A stretch of 64,000 nucleotides of DNA from Calonectria ilicicola (lineage: Eukaryota; Ascomycota; Sordariomycetes; Hypocreales; Nectriaceae), in assembly GCA_020809705.1 (NCBI GenBank), contig CP085827.1:3162001-3226000 (forward strand), in the 5' to 3' direction. The position numbers and the translations under genes are program-made. Positions 45,911 through 57,724 of the stretch are shown here, in pieces (the first letter of the stretch is position 1; the number at the start of each line of letters is the position of its first letter). The notes beneath the pieces were generated by a model. It saw only the letters and a program-made list of their open reading frames with translations, was not told the DNA's origin and searched no databases.

Positions 45911-46986
45911 TCAGATCAATTCGAAAAGTGAATTAATCGTGACCCTAAGTTTTTCGCCCACCCACTCATCCTCCAGTAACCGCTTTTCCTCTTGCAGTTC
46001 CCTTTTTTCATATTCCAATAGCTTCTTCCTTTTCTCTAGCCACTTTCTTTCTTCCTTTAATTGCTTGTTTTCTCCTAGTAATATTATTCTTTCACTCAGC
46101 AAGTGATGCTTTTCTTGTTCTAGTTGCCGTTTTTCTGCTTCTAGCTTCTGCTTCTCCTGTTTCAACTGTCTTCTCTTGTCTTCCAATCCCCGACTTTGAC
46201 TTGTCATCTGTTTCTTTTCATCAAGCAGCTGTATTCTTTCCTTCACCCACTGCCTCTTTTCTTCTTCCAGTCGTTTCTTTTCTTCTTCTAACTGATATTT
46301 TGTTTTGAGTAGGTGTTTTAAGTATGGTCCGGTGCTTGTGACCTGGACGTTGAGCTTTTGTGGGCCTTCAGACGACACGGTGCTACTTGCTTGGCCATTA
46401 TACCGAATAGTAGACAAAGGGGGCCTTTGATCAGAGGCTCCGTTCTGGGATGCCAGATGTTGATCCAAAAGGCGGTTGAGTGTATCACCATGGCTGGTAA
46501 CGAGCTTGCGCATTTTTTCCATTCCACTCCTAGGAGGCCATTAGCAATTGAAATCAAGTGAATTCCAAGTCCAACTTACGCAGAAATAACTGAGAGACTT
46601 GTGGCTAAGACCGCATGATGACCACGAAGACGGCCCAGTAACTCACTGATCTCTTCTTCTTCCCACATGAACTTGGTCTTTTCAGGATCTGCTTGGGTGT
46701 ATGTCTCCAGCTTTTTGGCGATCGTACTCATTGTGTGTTCGCAAGCTCCAATTTCAGTCTCTACTTGCATCCATATCTCAAGTTGATCTTTTGCTTCATC
46801 AATGCTGGTTGTCGTTCTGGAAAGCGTCAATATTGTACCAAGACTAGAACTAATATTTTGGCATTCCAGAACAATCGATCCTAACGCTGGGGGCGCTGAT
46901 GGATACTTGGTTTGAACATCATGGACTTGGGCAATGATTTTGGCGACGAAAGACAAGACGTCATATACTAACCGGGTCACATCCAT
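45911..46986 (-). CDS. STAND/HeLo-like N-domain protein with long charged heptad tail
   Basis: Exons 46986-46580 and 46529-45911 join in phase to 341 aa. The N-terminal 140 residues (MDVTRLVYDVLSFVAKII..., with SIVLECQNISSSLGTI) look like the all-helical N-terminal domain found at the front of fungal STAND/NLR and HeLo-like cell-death proteins; this is a resemblance by eye. Residues 215-326 are 16 uninterrupted seven-residue units of the form (Q/R)LxxEKR, a coiled coil or charged single alpha-helix. There is no NACHT or NB-ARC domain. It is tail-to-tail with the HET gene. A signalling adaptor or cell-death role is inferred from domain and neighbour. The ATG at 46986 is preferred over an upstream in-frame ATG at 47097 because it places the domain at the N-terminus. 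Confidence 0.8.
45959..46294 (-). repeat. 16 tandem 21-bp heptad codons in the coiled-coil gene
   Basis: Exactly 16 consecutive 7-residue units without a phase break, most with Leu at position 2 and Glu-Lys/Arg at positions 5-6. The underlying DNA is a degenerate 21-bp tandem repeat. Confidence 0.85.
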
Positions 46987-48006
46987 CTTGGCAGATGTCG
47001 ATATGCAAATGGCGCGTTTGGATTGATACAATAGAGAGGCAGAGAAATTTATATTAGAGAGGCGTCGATGTACGCCACGATGTTGGCTATGATGCAAATG
47101 AGGTTTCCCCAGTCACTAGAAAACACGTCGATATGGAGAAACGGCCTCGTCACTGAACAGGCTTAAAATCCCTGGCCTATGATTGGCGTCCACATGTGCA
47201 CTTTTCATTTCCACCGAGAGGAACGGTAGGAGGCTGTGGAGTCCACGCGATCTTGAACATTCGTACGTGGATGTCTGGGCGGCAAGATCTTTTGGGCTGC
47301 CTTTGAGGACGTGGCCCAACCAGGAAGACGCCCGACGGGTCCGTGTCATGCAAAATTTTTTTACTGCAGCAAGGCTTAAGTGGCTACAGAATCCCGTTTT
47401 GTCTAAAAGGAAAAAGAGGAAAGAAAGCTAGCGAACAAACTGATCTACTTGGTTGGGCGACCAAGTTTCAGCACATTTATTGACGCATTACCATTTGGTG
47501 CTTCAAGTCGTCAGTAAAAACGAGACCAAGGTGTGTCGGTGGTTCAAATACCCGTTCATATAGCCACATACAACGCTCCATCAGAAATAGACTATGAACA
47601 ATCACAATTTGTTGTCTGTCCAGGGGTAGGCAGTGCCTGATCATGACCGCATTAGGCACTGGTGCATTCCCCACATGTTCTCTCCTGGTTGCGTGGTGGT
47701 ATCCTGGCAATGGCGCTAAAAGTCCCCCATGACGCAGTGAAATTCTTGCTGTGGCCATTTAACAAGGGAAGGTTCCTCATCTAAAAGAGAGATTTGATTG
47801 GATGATGCACAAAGTGCGCCCTCACTCTTCAATTACGAACTGCCGACGCAAAATTTAGGAACGCCCCGGTTTGAACATTCTGAAATGAACCACGCTACTT
47901 GAAAAATGGCTTCTCATTGTGACCGTAATCCACCCTTGAGCTAGTGTCCAGAACTAATTGTACTGTTAAACTAACTAATTGATGACGATAAAATTTATCC
48001 CTTGGA
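46987..48006. other. Intergenic
   Basis: Includes the promoter of the coiled-coil gene and the 3' flank of the NmrA-like gene. A 93-codon minus-strand frame (47477-47758) starts with ATG but shows no domain. No gene called. Confidence 0.4.
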
Positions 48007-49004
48007 TCACAATGAGACATGATCATCTGAAAGAATAGCCCTAAGATCACGCTTCAGAGCCTCTTGGCCCTCATCCCAACCAACTTCCACTTTGTTAGTA
48101 AAGTCAGACCCATAGCGGTTGCTCTCGTTTTGCAGGGCTATCCAAGAAAACATTTTATACGCTTGACTGGCAAGCCTATTTTGCACTCCATTGTCTGTAT
48201 CTTGCTGCCAGAGCTTATGGGCTTCCTGTACGTATCCCTCGACAGGGATATCGACAACTGTCCAGCCTTCTAGTCCTAGCTCCCCCACCATGGCGATGAG
48301 CTGGTTAGTCGTCACAGTATGACTGGCAAAGTATGCCGCTCTGTTTCGATATCGATGAGGATTTTTTAGGACATCCACAAGAGCGTCCCCATTGAGTGCG
48401 CGTCGGCTCATACTGTACTTTTGGTTTCCTGAGCCGTATCGTGAGATCACTCTCTTTTCGCGATCCAACCAGAAGATTCCCATTTCAATCGCCCAATCAT
48501 ACCACACACTGGTAATGATGGCTGTCCAGGATAGTCTGCCGCCAGATGCAGCTACCGCACTCTCAAGTTCATTCTGTGCAAGTCTCTTTGGATCAAAAAT
48601 AAAAACCTCGTGCAGATTTTCGTTGAAAGTGTCGCCGCTAAAGTCTGGGGTGATAATATGTTTGACCCCAGCTGCTAGACTAGCCTGTACAATCAGACTC
48701 TGATGGACAGAGCTAGCAGGATTAAAAGCCTCAACAATAGCATCCTGTCCTTGCAGTGCATCTGTCAGGGCAACAATGTCGGTATAATCCGCTATTCTAG
48801 CCCTTGATCCTTTAGGAACAGTAGCTTTGCTTTGTGGACGGGTGATGCACGTTACGTCGAATCCAGAATTAAGAAGCGCTGGAATCAGGGCATCTCCCAG
48901 AGAGCCAGTGGCCTAATTTCTTTTGCATTAGCTATACGGGGAAGATTCGGACATTGGCTGTGTTAACTTACACCGAGAACAGCAACTGTTTTGATGAAGC
49001 TCAT
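48007..49004 (-). CDS. NmrA/isoflavone-reductase-like NAD(P)H oxidoreductase
   Basis: Exons 49004-48972 and 48912-48007 join in phase to 312 aa. The first exon codes for only 11 residues, and the intron sits inside the nucleotide-binding loop, VAVLG|ATGSLG (residues 7-16). Downstream features are the VTCITRP strand, which suggests NADP preference, PDFSGD, and SVWYDWAIEMG. This pattern fits the isoflavone reductase-like/CipA-type branch rather than the two NmrA paralogues at 14-20 kb. The reductase substrate is unknown. It is divergent from a Zn(II)2Cys6 factor across 351 bp, so a regulator-target pair is likely. Confidence 0.88.
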
Positions 49005-49355
49005 GTTGATGTATTGAAATGGTTTTAATGTCTTGGTTTTCTTTTTCAAATGTGGAATGCCGACGTCTTTAAATATTTTCCCTTCTCTACACTTCTCACA
49101 ACACGTTCAGCATGTTTTCTCTTGATCTCTCTAACGCATCCCAAAACAGGCATCGCTGAATCATGGTGCCATGAACATCCAATAGAGTAGCAGAGGCCAG
49201 GTTCCACACATCCCAAATGCATCGGCCGCCCCCCTGTCATATAGAAAAATCGGGGCATTATTACGTATGTCAGCATCAGAAACTGGATTGAAGGAATCGC
49301 GTTCTGCATCGGCCGATGCATGAAGCAACTCTCATCCCAAACCCCGTTGGATTAC
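49005..49355. promoter_or_regulatory. Divergent promoter with TGCATCGGCCGATGCA palindrome
   Basis: The 351-bp gap between the NmrA-like gene (minus) and the Zn(II)2Cys6 gene (plus) holds a perfect 16-bp palindrome at 49305-49320 and an 11-bp copy of its left arm, TGCATCGGCCG, at 49218-49228. The core CGGCCG is an everted or abutted CGG pair, the triplet type bound by Zn(II)2Cys6 dimers. It is probably an autoregulatory and target site of the adjacent factor. Confidence 0.55.
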
Positions 49356-50947
49356 ATGGCTTCTGAAATCCAACTCTTAAGCAAAGCATCTCATACCTGC
49401 ACTAGATGCCGTGCTCGAAAACAAGGATGTGATCGGTTATTACCGAATTGTTCTCGGTGTGCTTCGTAAGCGTCATGTCCAGACAGGGTGAAGAATTTGG
49501 CCGATCGAGCTAACATTCATGACAGGAAATTGATTCGCTGTAGCTATTCTCCTCCTACAATTGTCCCGGAACCCTCGCAAGAAGCGTTGCAATCCGTTAT
49601 CTGGGGACCATGTGGCTTTGATTTATCGCCCCATGGGCAGTCCGAGTTGCTCCAGATTTCTTTAAATTCAGACTCGATGAAATTGGGAAAAGCCACCTTG
49701 AGGATAATTGACGAAATAGGCATTACTATTCCTAATCTTTTGCATGAATATGTCAAGTCTGTCCATTCATGGCTCCCGGTTTTTAGTCTTGCTCAACTGC
49801 AAGACGCCCAAGATCCACAATTATGGGAGGAGTGCCCAAGAGCACCTCTGCTCTGCTTGGTTTTACTTCTTGTTACCACACCTCCCTGTGACCATCAGGT
49901 GCATTTGCAATCTAAAAGATTGTATAAAACTTTGCGTCTTTTAATCCTGTCTTTACAGGGTGAACAATGTCAAGGTGTGAATCTCTTTCAGGTGCAAGCA
50001 CTCATGTGTTTGTACGAATGTGGCCATGGATTTGGTCAACAAGCATATGTATCACTTAGCTCTGCTACTGCACTGGCGATCTCAGTAGATTTCGATGCGC
50101 ATAAACAAGACTCGTTGCATTGGATGGTATCTCTTCTTATTTTGGATCGGTATGTACATACCCTCCATTCTTGGGTTATTAATCAAGGCACCACTTATAC
50201 ATCCTAGGACCCTTGCTCTGTCGTATTTTGATGACGAACGACCTTTGATTTGCACTCCGACAAGTATTCTTAGTAGGCGTGTTGAGTCCATCATTCAATC
50301 TTCTACTACCGTAGAAGACTCCCCAACAAATTTGGTCTCCTCTGAAATTCATCTTATGGCTCGGGTGGTCTTGTACGTTGGGCGGGTACTCCAATATGTG
50401 TATTGCTCAAGGATTGGTGTTACAGTAGATGAGGATTATATGACACTCAAGGGAGAGTTTGAAAAGGCCGTTATGTGTCTAATCAAGCAACGCGGAAGCC
50501 ATTCAATCCAATTTTGCGACCCCATTATGATGTCACTTCGGTAAGATAATCTTCCCACCCTTTTCAATAACCCAAAAGGGAATTTTATTCATCCATTATC
50601 ACATCAGATGCCTCACTATTCTCCACAAGGAACGTGCTAGAAACACCAAAGCTATTGCAGGCTCACAAGATGACCTCGCATTCAAGACATCGCGTCGGAT
50701 AGCATGGGATACATGTATAGAATCAATTCAAGCACTCAATGGCTCCGATATATCCAGTTTGTCATTGATTTGTCTGACTTGCACGTTTTCTATTGCATTG
50801 AGCACAATGGATGATTCTGGAGAAGATATTCCTCGTACGGAGCTCAAGTGGTTGCTACCGGCATTGCGTGTCTTTGGTACAAGATGGGCCCTTGTTCGCG
50901 TGTACGAATCTACGAGAGGGCGGGCTCTATCGGAATTAATAGACTGA
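49356..50947 (+). CDS. Zn(II)2Cys6 transcription factor
   Basis: Exons 49356-49465, 49526-50149, 50208-50540 and 50608-50947 join in phase to 468 aa. The zinc cluster is at the very N-terminus: CTRCRARKQGCDRLLPNCSR begins at about residue 15. It completes across intron 1 to give C-x2-C-x6-C-x6-C-x2-C-x6-C. The remainder is helical, resembling the short regulatory region of secondary-metabolism or arabinose-type activators, with VKSVHSWLPVFSLAQL near residue 125 marking the start of the fungal_trans-like part. It is divergent from an NmrA-like reductase and likely controls it through the palindrome 35 bp before its own ATG. Confidence 0.9.
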
Positions 50948-52897
50948 TTTGAGAAGAATGAATATGTGGGACAAATAGTATGAGAAATTTATTGACCTGA
51001 GATCTTTTTAGCTACTTTTAATGTGTACTATGGTATAAAGCTAAGGGGGACGCCAGTCCATGCACACATCGATTAATATCTTAGCTAGTGCCTGTTATTT
51101 CTTTATCAAATTTCGCTTATAGCAACTTCCTTCATGACAGATAATGTCGCAGTAAATGATGAAGAAAATGGATAGCTGAGTTGGGTGGAACAACATACTC
51201 GAGACTGAACCCAGATGATCAATGATCTTATCGCAGCGCCCAAAGCTAGGAAAAACACTTGCCCTCTCAATGACTTCCCTATCTAATTGAATCAATATTT
51301 AGGAGGCTTTTTTTTTTATTTATTTTTAAGCGCGACGTCACCACCATGATGACGTATCCGTCCGTGTGTTGACCGGCCCTAAATTTATCGCCGAATACAG
51401 GGCCACCGGCTCACTAGAATAGCACACTGAACCCACTGGTTCGTCTAAACAATGCCAAACATGTGTGACGTGCTTTATAAACCTTCGAAATCCACTCAAG
51501 ACGAGTTCGCTTTAACGTGGCGGCGGGTCTACTCTAGCTCAATCACAGTCTGTGTCACTTCTATGTCCAAGACCCACAACCCTGAGGAACTTTATGATTC
51601 CCCGCAAGGGATTCGAAGATTACGGCGGGGGCTTAGATCTGTATATTGTTGGCGCTAGTTGTCTATAATCTTAGCAGGCTGTGTTCTTTGGTCCCTGTTT
51701 AAAATACCACTCTCAAACACGGTGCCATTGTCCAACATCATAAAAGCCCCATCCTCCGATTCCAGATTGATGAAAGCCCTGTCGCCAACATTGTCCTCAA
51801 TAAGGCGTTTTTTCTGCAGGTGGTTTGGAATAATCAATAACCATTCATGCCACAACCAAGGCAGCATCCGCTTTGGATGCAAACGCCAACAACATAACAC
51901 AAAGGAGGGCACTGAGAATCCGTCAATATAGTGGGCTTTGTACAAGCATAGGAAATAGCATTCAAAACCGGGGAGATGAAAAGACATGACGAATAGTTTT
52001 GCTTCATCACGAATGTTTGGTTATGACCACAACGTTGCCCTTGATACGTTATGCGAAGTCATCGCCCGAACACCAACGTTCTTCTCCTTACAGGACGAAG
52101 GTTCGATCCCGTCGAGAACCCTAATCACAACACGGCAGCTGCATTCACGTGAGTGTGGAAGAATAAGTATCACGTGTCTTAGGGCCCTTTCCAAGCAAAT
52201 CTCGACCTGACTTCCTGACCGTCTTGACCTATGCATGGCAGATCAGCCGAGCTGAGACGGCGCTCAGGCCTTCTTTACAAACGCCACCCCCACTAGTCGG
52301 CTCCTCCGAGGACAGCGTGGACTCATTCATGCGGGCAGCCGTACACCGTTGCCAACATGAAAAAATCTAATTTTTGTTGGAGATTTGACGTTATGTTTGG
52401 AACACTGCCCAAAGACATAAACCGGGTCTCACCTCCTCGCGGTCCCCGAGCTTGATTGTCAATATCGGCTGGAGACCCCGGGACATGATCAACATCCTCA
52501 CCGATCGCGTGCCAGCTACCATTACTCCAGTAGTCGGGCTGCATGTTGATCTCAAAGGATTCATTAAACCTTGAAGGCGATTCGCCTGATTTCAATCAAC
52601 CAAGCTGGTGGCGTGGATAATCCAACCTCAAAAGTGAGCTACGAGTCAGCGCTGAAACAGGGTGCTTGGGACGCTAACCGGCCAGGGAACCAGGACTAAC
52701 AAAAATTGGTAATTCTGCATGCCGCTAAGAAGCGGATTGAAAACGAGACTTATCCGCGGCTGGAAACTCTAAAGTATAGAGAGAGGATGTGCAGCAACAA
52801 ATACTGGCCTCTTCCATGCCAAGTGTTTCTCGACTTTCTGACAGGCAACTTTTTGTTGGCCATTGGTTTGTGAGAGCGTGGTGGAGCCTCCGGTGCA
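50948..52897. other. Gene-free interval of 1.9 kb
   Basis: Contains a poly-T/AT block near 51305-51330 and a CRE-like GACGTCA...TGACGT pair at 51331-51353. A 110-codon minus frame (51655-51987) has no recognised domain. A GGTTCGATCC sequence at 52099-52108 resembles a tRNA B box, but no tRNA can be folded. No gene called. Confidence 0.45.
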
Positions 52898-54203
52898 ATG
52901 ACAGTCGACCCGAATGCAACCACGGTAGCGCCTACAGGCCTCGCGCTTGTCCTCCTCATCGTCACGCTCTTCTTTATACTTCCATGCGCGGCAGTCGTTC
53001 TACTACGAACTTGGATCAGGGTCAAGCATGGGGTGTTTGGCATGGATGATGGGCTCATGCTCACTGGCTGGGTGAGTATGCTGGCCCTTGCTTGAATCCC
53101 CTTCTCATCCATATTCCAGGTTTTATTCATGTGCGTTGTCGGAGTTGTATCAAGAGGTACATACGTGGGTGTAGGGATGAAAGATGAATTCTTGAATGAG
53201 AATTTGCACCGGTCCGGGAAGATGGTAAGTCTTTTAGTACTCAAGCTCCATAGCATGGCTTCTAACATCTCTCCAGCACATTTGGATGTTCCAAACTTTC
53301 TACTGTTGCTCTTTGCTTTTCATCAAAGGCTCGATCTGTGTCACTCTCCTTCGAATAGCCGTTGAAAAGACGCACAGAATCATTGTCTGGGGGACACTCG
53401 CGGCAGCATGCATTTCAACTCTAATCGTCATCATCGGGCTTTTAGCAATGTGCCGACCGATATCTGCTGGTTGGAACCCGGACGCGGGAGTATGTTCACC
53501 ACCGATCGTGATCACGAGTCTCAGTTATCTAGTTTCCGCAGCGGCTGTCGCCACGGATTGGATCTGCGCGATATTACCAGGCTTCATGCTGTACAAAGCT
53601 CAGATGAAGAGGGCGACTAAAATATCAATCAGCATCATTCTTGGCTTGGGCGTTTTGTAAGTACATGTTTTCGATTCATGTGCTTTGTTAGCTAACTATT
53701 GGTCAGGGCTTCAATCGCCACTATTGTGAGGCTTCCGTATATTTCTTACTATGCCAAGGAAGAAAACTATCTTTGTTAGTTCAAACACCCCTTCGTATGA
53801 TGAAGATCTTTCACCTAACATCTTACCAATAGACAACGTTGCCAATATCGTCCTCTGGTCCGTCTTCGAATCGGGAACAGGAATCATCGCCGGCTCTCTC
53901 CCATCCTTGAGGCAGCTGGTCAAGAACTGGGTCAACTTTGATTCATCAGTTGGCCAATCACCTGCCAATATTACACCATACACTGGAACAAACAAAGCAT
54001 CTGTAACCAGCAAGGTCGGAACTGGTGCCAAACGCTCACACTTAGGTGGAAACCGAGACTGGGAACAACTTGACGATGCATCATCCAGTCGCAAGATTTA
54101 TGTCAAAATGGATGTCGAGATGCAGTCGCTAGAGCGACCAGCGACCTCTACAAGATCTGGAGGGTCAATGGAGGATATTCAGATGACGGGACAACGTGCG
54201 TGA
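52898..54203 (+). CDS. PTH11-like / fungal rhodopsin-fold integral membrane protein
   Basis: Exons 52898-53071, 53120-53224, 53277-53656, 53707-53774 and 53833-54203 join in phase to 365 aa. There are seven predicted helices: helix 1 LALVLLIVTLFFILPCAAVVLL with the following RTWIRVKHGVFGMDDGLM loop; helix 3 beginning HIWMFQTFYCCSLLFIKGS; the CRPISAGWNPDAGVC loop with its paired Cys; and helix 7 within VANIVLWSVFESGTGI. The last is the usual N-x-x-x-x-W-x-x-x-E pattern of the family. The tail is hydrophilic. The fourth intron uses a weak donor, GTTAGT at 53775. It converges with a second family member at 55282-56546. Function not known. Confidence 0.9.
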
Positions 54204-55281
54204 TACCTGCGAAAGCAACAAATTTGAACTCACGCGACAGGGGTTGACTCAATATACGAGAGAGCAGCATACACGATACCCAGGTACTCTTAACCGTACT
54301 ATTTATGTTTATTCATATATATTTTGATACCAGGAGACAGTTGAAACTTGGTTTCCAGCAACTTGATAGTATAGTATAATTCATGAGACACAAAATAGCC
54401 TTTGTCCCCTTTTAGTGATTGATACTAGTATTTATGTTCCAACTCTCCCATCTTACCAGACTAGCAAGACGAACATAATTAGACAGGCATAGCGTTTTAC
54501 TGCAGGGGTCGGCTGGCCTAATATATCTCCCCGGCCTCGCTTAGGCAAGTCGACAGGCTCGAAGGCATTAGCTGCCAGGGCTGCACGCGTCGATCCGCCG
54601 AAATTGGTAGTTCGGAGACGAGAATAGTGTAACATCACAGTATGGAATATCCCGTCAGGACTCCGCGGGCGCCGAGTAGCCAGTCTTGGTACTATTCCCG
54701 TGGACCAGCTCTCAGGAAGTGGACACGATCAAGAACCACCGCCTGGAAATTCCCTGTCTTTTTTCCTTTTCTCGCTTTGCTCGCGAAAATGGCAAAAGAA
54801 GCGTGAAGTTGACACTCTAGTGCTGCAAATTTCGTATTTGAGCCGATGGTGGTGTGGTGCGACGGCCCTCGGTTAAAATCCACCCTCGGCATTCCTGGAT
54901 GGGTGAGACAAATCTCATGCCAGTTCAGCACTAACTCTCATAGCGCACATTCTGAAAGATCCTTGCACCTTAAGCCGATGTCAAGACATTGATTCGCACT
55001 TAGTACGAAGTCTATTACCACGATTGACACGGCTGGTTCACGGACTACGATATCGCCTGATGATGTGAGTACAGGGCCCAGACTGCAGGGCTGAACGTCC
55101 CAAACTTTGTTTACCAGATCTAAAAGGGGGGTTTTCGTATTAGACTGCGGATACCAAGCCCCCGCAGAGATTAACCTCGCTTCTGGTGTACGCGCTGCTT
55201 TGGGTTAGTGCTCACGCGCACAGCGATGCAAGGAGCCATCCCAAGCAATTGGTAAGTTCTTGTCATGTTCAAATCTCATAA
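54204..55281. other. Intergenic between convergent PTH11-like genes
   Basis: No gene seen. Frames at 54453-54638 and 54692-54931 (minus) are without domains. Confidence 0.45.
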
Positions 55282-56546
55282 TTAATTCAATATGCTGTCC
55301 GTGCTGCCATTTTGCCCCGATGCCGCCTTTCGTTTATTTCCACCAAAATATTCATCAATTGCTGGGTCCCTGTACTTTGCTTGAGGGCCCTCGTCCTCCA
55401 GGCTGTGGAGTTGATAGCTTCGACCCGCCCTGCCACTGTGCCAATTCCTTCCGCCAATTGACTCATCGCCTTGTCTATCAGTTGCACTCTTTGTTGAGAA
55501 CCCCAATAAATTCAGAAGCCTCGGAAGGTAGGCCCTCAAAAATGGCTTCATTCGCATCAGATTGTTGCAAACAATGCCGAAATTCAATTCGACAAGAGAC
55601 CATACGCCAGCCTCCGCTTGGCGTCTAGAGAAATCAAGATCGGTAGCCATAATTTTGACGTACGGTGCCCTGACTATGGACGCTATCAATACGCTAGGTT
55701 TTTTATGTTAGATGGTTCTTGAGGAGGTTTGGAATGATGTTAAATGGATGCTTACGCTGATCCGAGACCCAATATACCACCAACAGCAAACTTCTGTCGG
55801 GGTGGAATGCGCAGCTTTACTAGTGTGGGTATAGGTAAAGTAATGATCGCAAGGTCTGTGAAGATGTTCAGCACCACTTGTGCAATCGCGAGATTGTTCA
55901 AGCAAGTGCTATTGCCAGCATCGACCGGGTTGCACGGTTTAGATAGAAGTATTGTGAAGACGACGGTGTAGGTACCAAGCATTCCTGCTATCACGTACAC
56001 TCCGATTCGAAACCACAGTGATGGGTTGATGCGAAATAAGACGGCGAGAATTGACAGCTTGGTAAGAGTTGGTCCCCACATATACGTTAGTGTCATTGGC
56101 AGAAGCTATGAAGATTGTCAGCTAAGTCCTGCGCCACCGGCGGCAGCACTTTTCTTACGTAGCTGTAGTAATGTTGGATTTCTTCCATTGTGATGTCCCA
56201 GGCATGCGAGCCCCAGCCATACTTCATACAAAATGAAACGGATATAAAGTAGCCCAATGCTGTACCCCAGGACAAGGTTATCAGTACTAATAAAGCGTAA
56301 GTTTGATGCACGTTCTTTGGTTCGAATTCAGACCTTACCAACATCCAGCTCCCAGTGTCGTAATATCACAGCGCTGGTTACATAGCGTATAGCCATAGAG
56401 ATTGTTGCAAGAAAATATGTGATAGCGAAAACAGCTATTGTTGTTATTTGAACCTCAGACCATTCTCTGTCGAAGTTGGAGGTCGTCCCGTTGGGAGCTG
56501 GGACGACCGGTGTGTTGCTCAAATCAGTGCTGTTTGTCACAGACAT
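55282..56546 (-). CDS. PTH11-like / fungal rhodopsin-fold integral membrane protein
   Basis: Exons 56546-56339, 56286-56159, 56105-55756 and 55693-55282 join in phase to 365 aa, the same length as the convergent neighbour. A glycosylated N-terminus (NSTDL, NGTTSN) precedes helix 1. Helix 3 starts at MTLTYMWGPTLTKLSILAVLFRINP. The Cys pair in SKPCNPVDAGNSTCLN and the VVLNIFTDLAIITLPIPTL helix 5 segment are family hallmarks, as are ASIVRAPYV and GVWSLVELNFGIVCNN at helix 7. The cytosolic tail is basic and Gly/Ser-rich. The acceptor of intron 1 restores WELDV-VLITLSW. Probable surface sensor; ligand unknown. Confidence 0.9.
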
Positions 56547-57681
56547 GGTCCAAAGAGCGCTCGCTTCGCCTCGTTTTTGTGCCTGTCGTAGGTGAAGAGC
56601 AGTCGGACCATTTGCGAATCAAGAGAATAGACCTGGGCGAACAAGCATACTCTTGCTTCAATCAGGTCTGCGGTCATAATGAAAGTTCATGGTCGCGTCT
56701 TTCTTACGTCGGACATTGGCTTGCTTTTAGAAAAAAAAATAGCTTGCTTATTGTCGATTTCTTCCCCCTGATTAGCTTGCCCTGGTGCAGAAACGCCACC
56801 TGGGGGAATGTAACCCAAGGCCATACACGGCCAAGATGTCAGCCTGCAGGATCCAGAATGTTACGCGTTGGTATCCCTGCACGGAGATGAACACCTATGA
56901 ATCAATCTCTCCGTCCCAAACTAGCCACCTGGTTTCGGTGCATGAACGCTTCATGAAACAAAGAGCTTGGGCATCTTGTAAAAGTACATTGTTAAAGTGG
57001 CCCAGGGTAACATTTTCCAAGAATTTGGTACTGTGAGACCAGATCCCAACCGTTGGCCCTGAACACCAATCCTGATCCTTTATTGTACGACAAGACGGGA
57101 TAGGCAACAGGGCTGTCCGAAAAAAAATTTACCCCAGTTTCTTCAGACCCTGTGATGGGGAAACACGGGGCAGGCCCTGGTGTGCCACACCTCAGGGTCA
57201 ATTTGCGCCTCGGGTAGAAGTAACATGAGAGTATAAGTTCTCCGAGGCATATGACGCATCAACTTTAGAAGACAGAAACGATCATTGACACTCTTCACCA
57301 TTGGACTTGAAGGTTTTATGGGATAACTTGCTATCTGGTCAAACTGTCCTTCGAGACGCGAGCATGACTAAGGATTCACTCCCCTGCAGTTTTAGGGGAC
57401 AGTTCCCATTCAAGTCAAGGTGCGCATCTTATGGGCACACGTAGAGCTGGTAATGGCCTGACACGATGTGTCAGGAACAAGCCCGATGCTACCTTTCCCC
57501 AGGCTGCAAAAAGAAAAGGCCCGCTCGAATCGCGCGAAAATATGAAATTCACAGGGCAGGGGCCCAGTAGACTCCGGGACCGAAGACTCGGTAATTCATG
57601 GGTTGACTTCCCCGATGAACCCTTTACCTTTTTGTGGTTAGTTGTGGGGACAGGCTGGACAAGGATAGCACTCCATCTGGG
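56547..57681. other. Intergenic
   Basis: Promoter sides of the PTH11-like and kinase genes. A CCCCT...AGGGG inverted repeat sits near 57381-57399. No gene recognised. Confidence 0.4.
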
Positions 57682-57690
57682 TATATATAA
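57682..57690 (+). promoter_or_regulatory. TATA box of the APH-type kinase gene
   Basis: TATATATAA lies 43 bp before ATG 57725 but 82 bp before the in-frame ATG 57764. The other TATA boxes in the window sit 75-85 bp before their ATGs, so this spacing favours the second ATG. Confidence 0.6.
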
Positions 57691-57724
57691 CTGTCCTTGA
57701 CTGCTGAAATCAAATGGGAGAATT

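Noticed and set aside
47477..47758. 93-codon ATG-initiated frame on the minus strand
   Set aside because: No domain and no splice extension that lengthens it; probably chance.
51331..51353. CRE-like GACGTCA/TGACGT pair as a gene promoter
   Set aside because: No supportable gene starts nearby on either strand.
52099..52108. tRNA B-box-like GGTTCGATCC
   Set aside because: No A box, no complete cloverleaf and only a partial T stem; the candidate acceptor strands mismatch.
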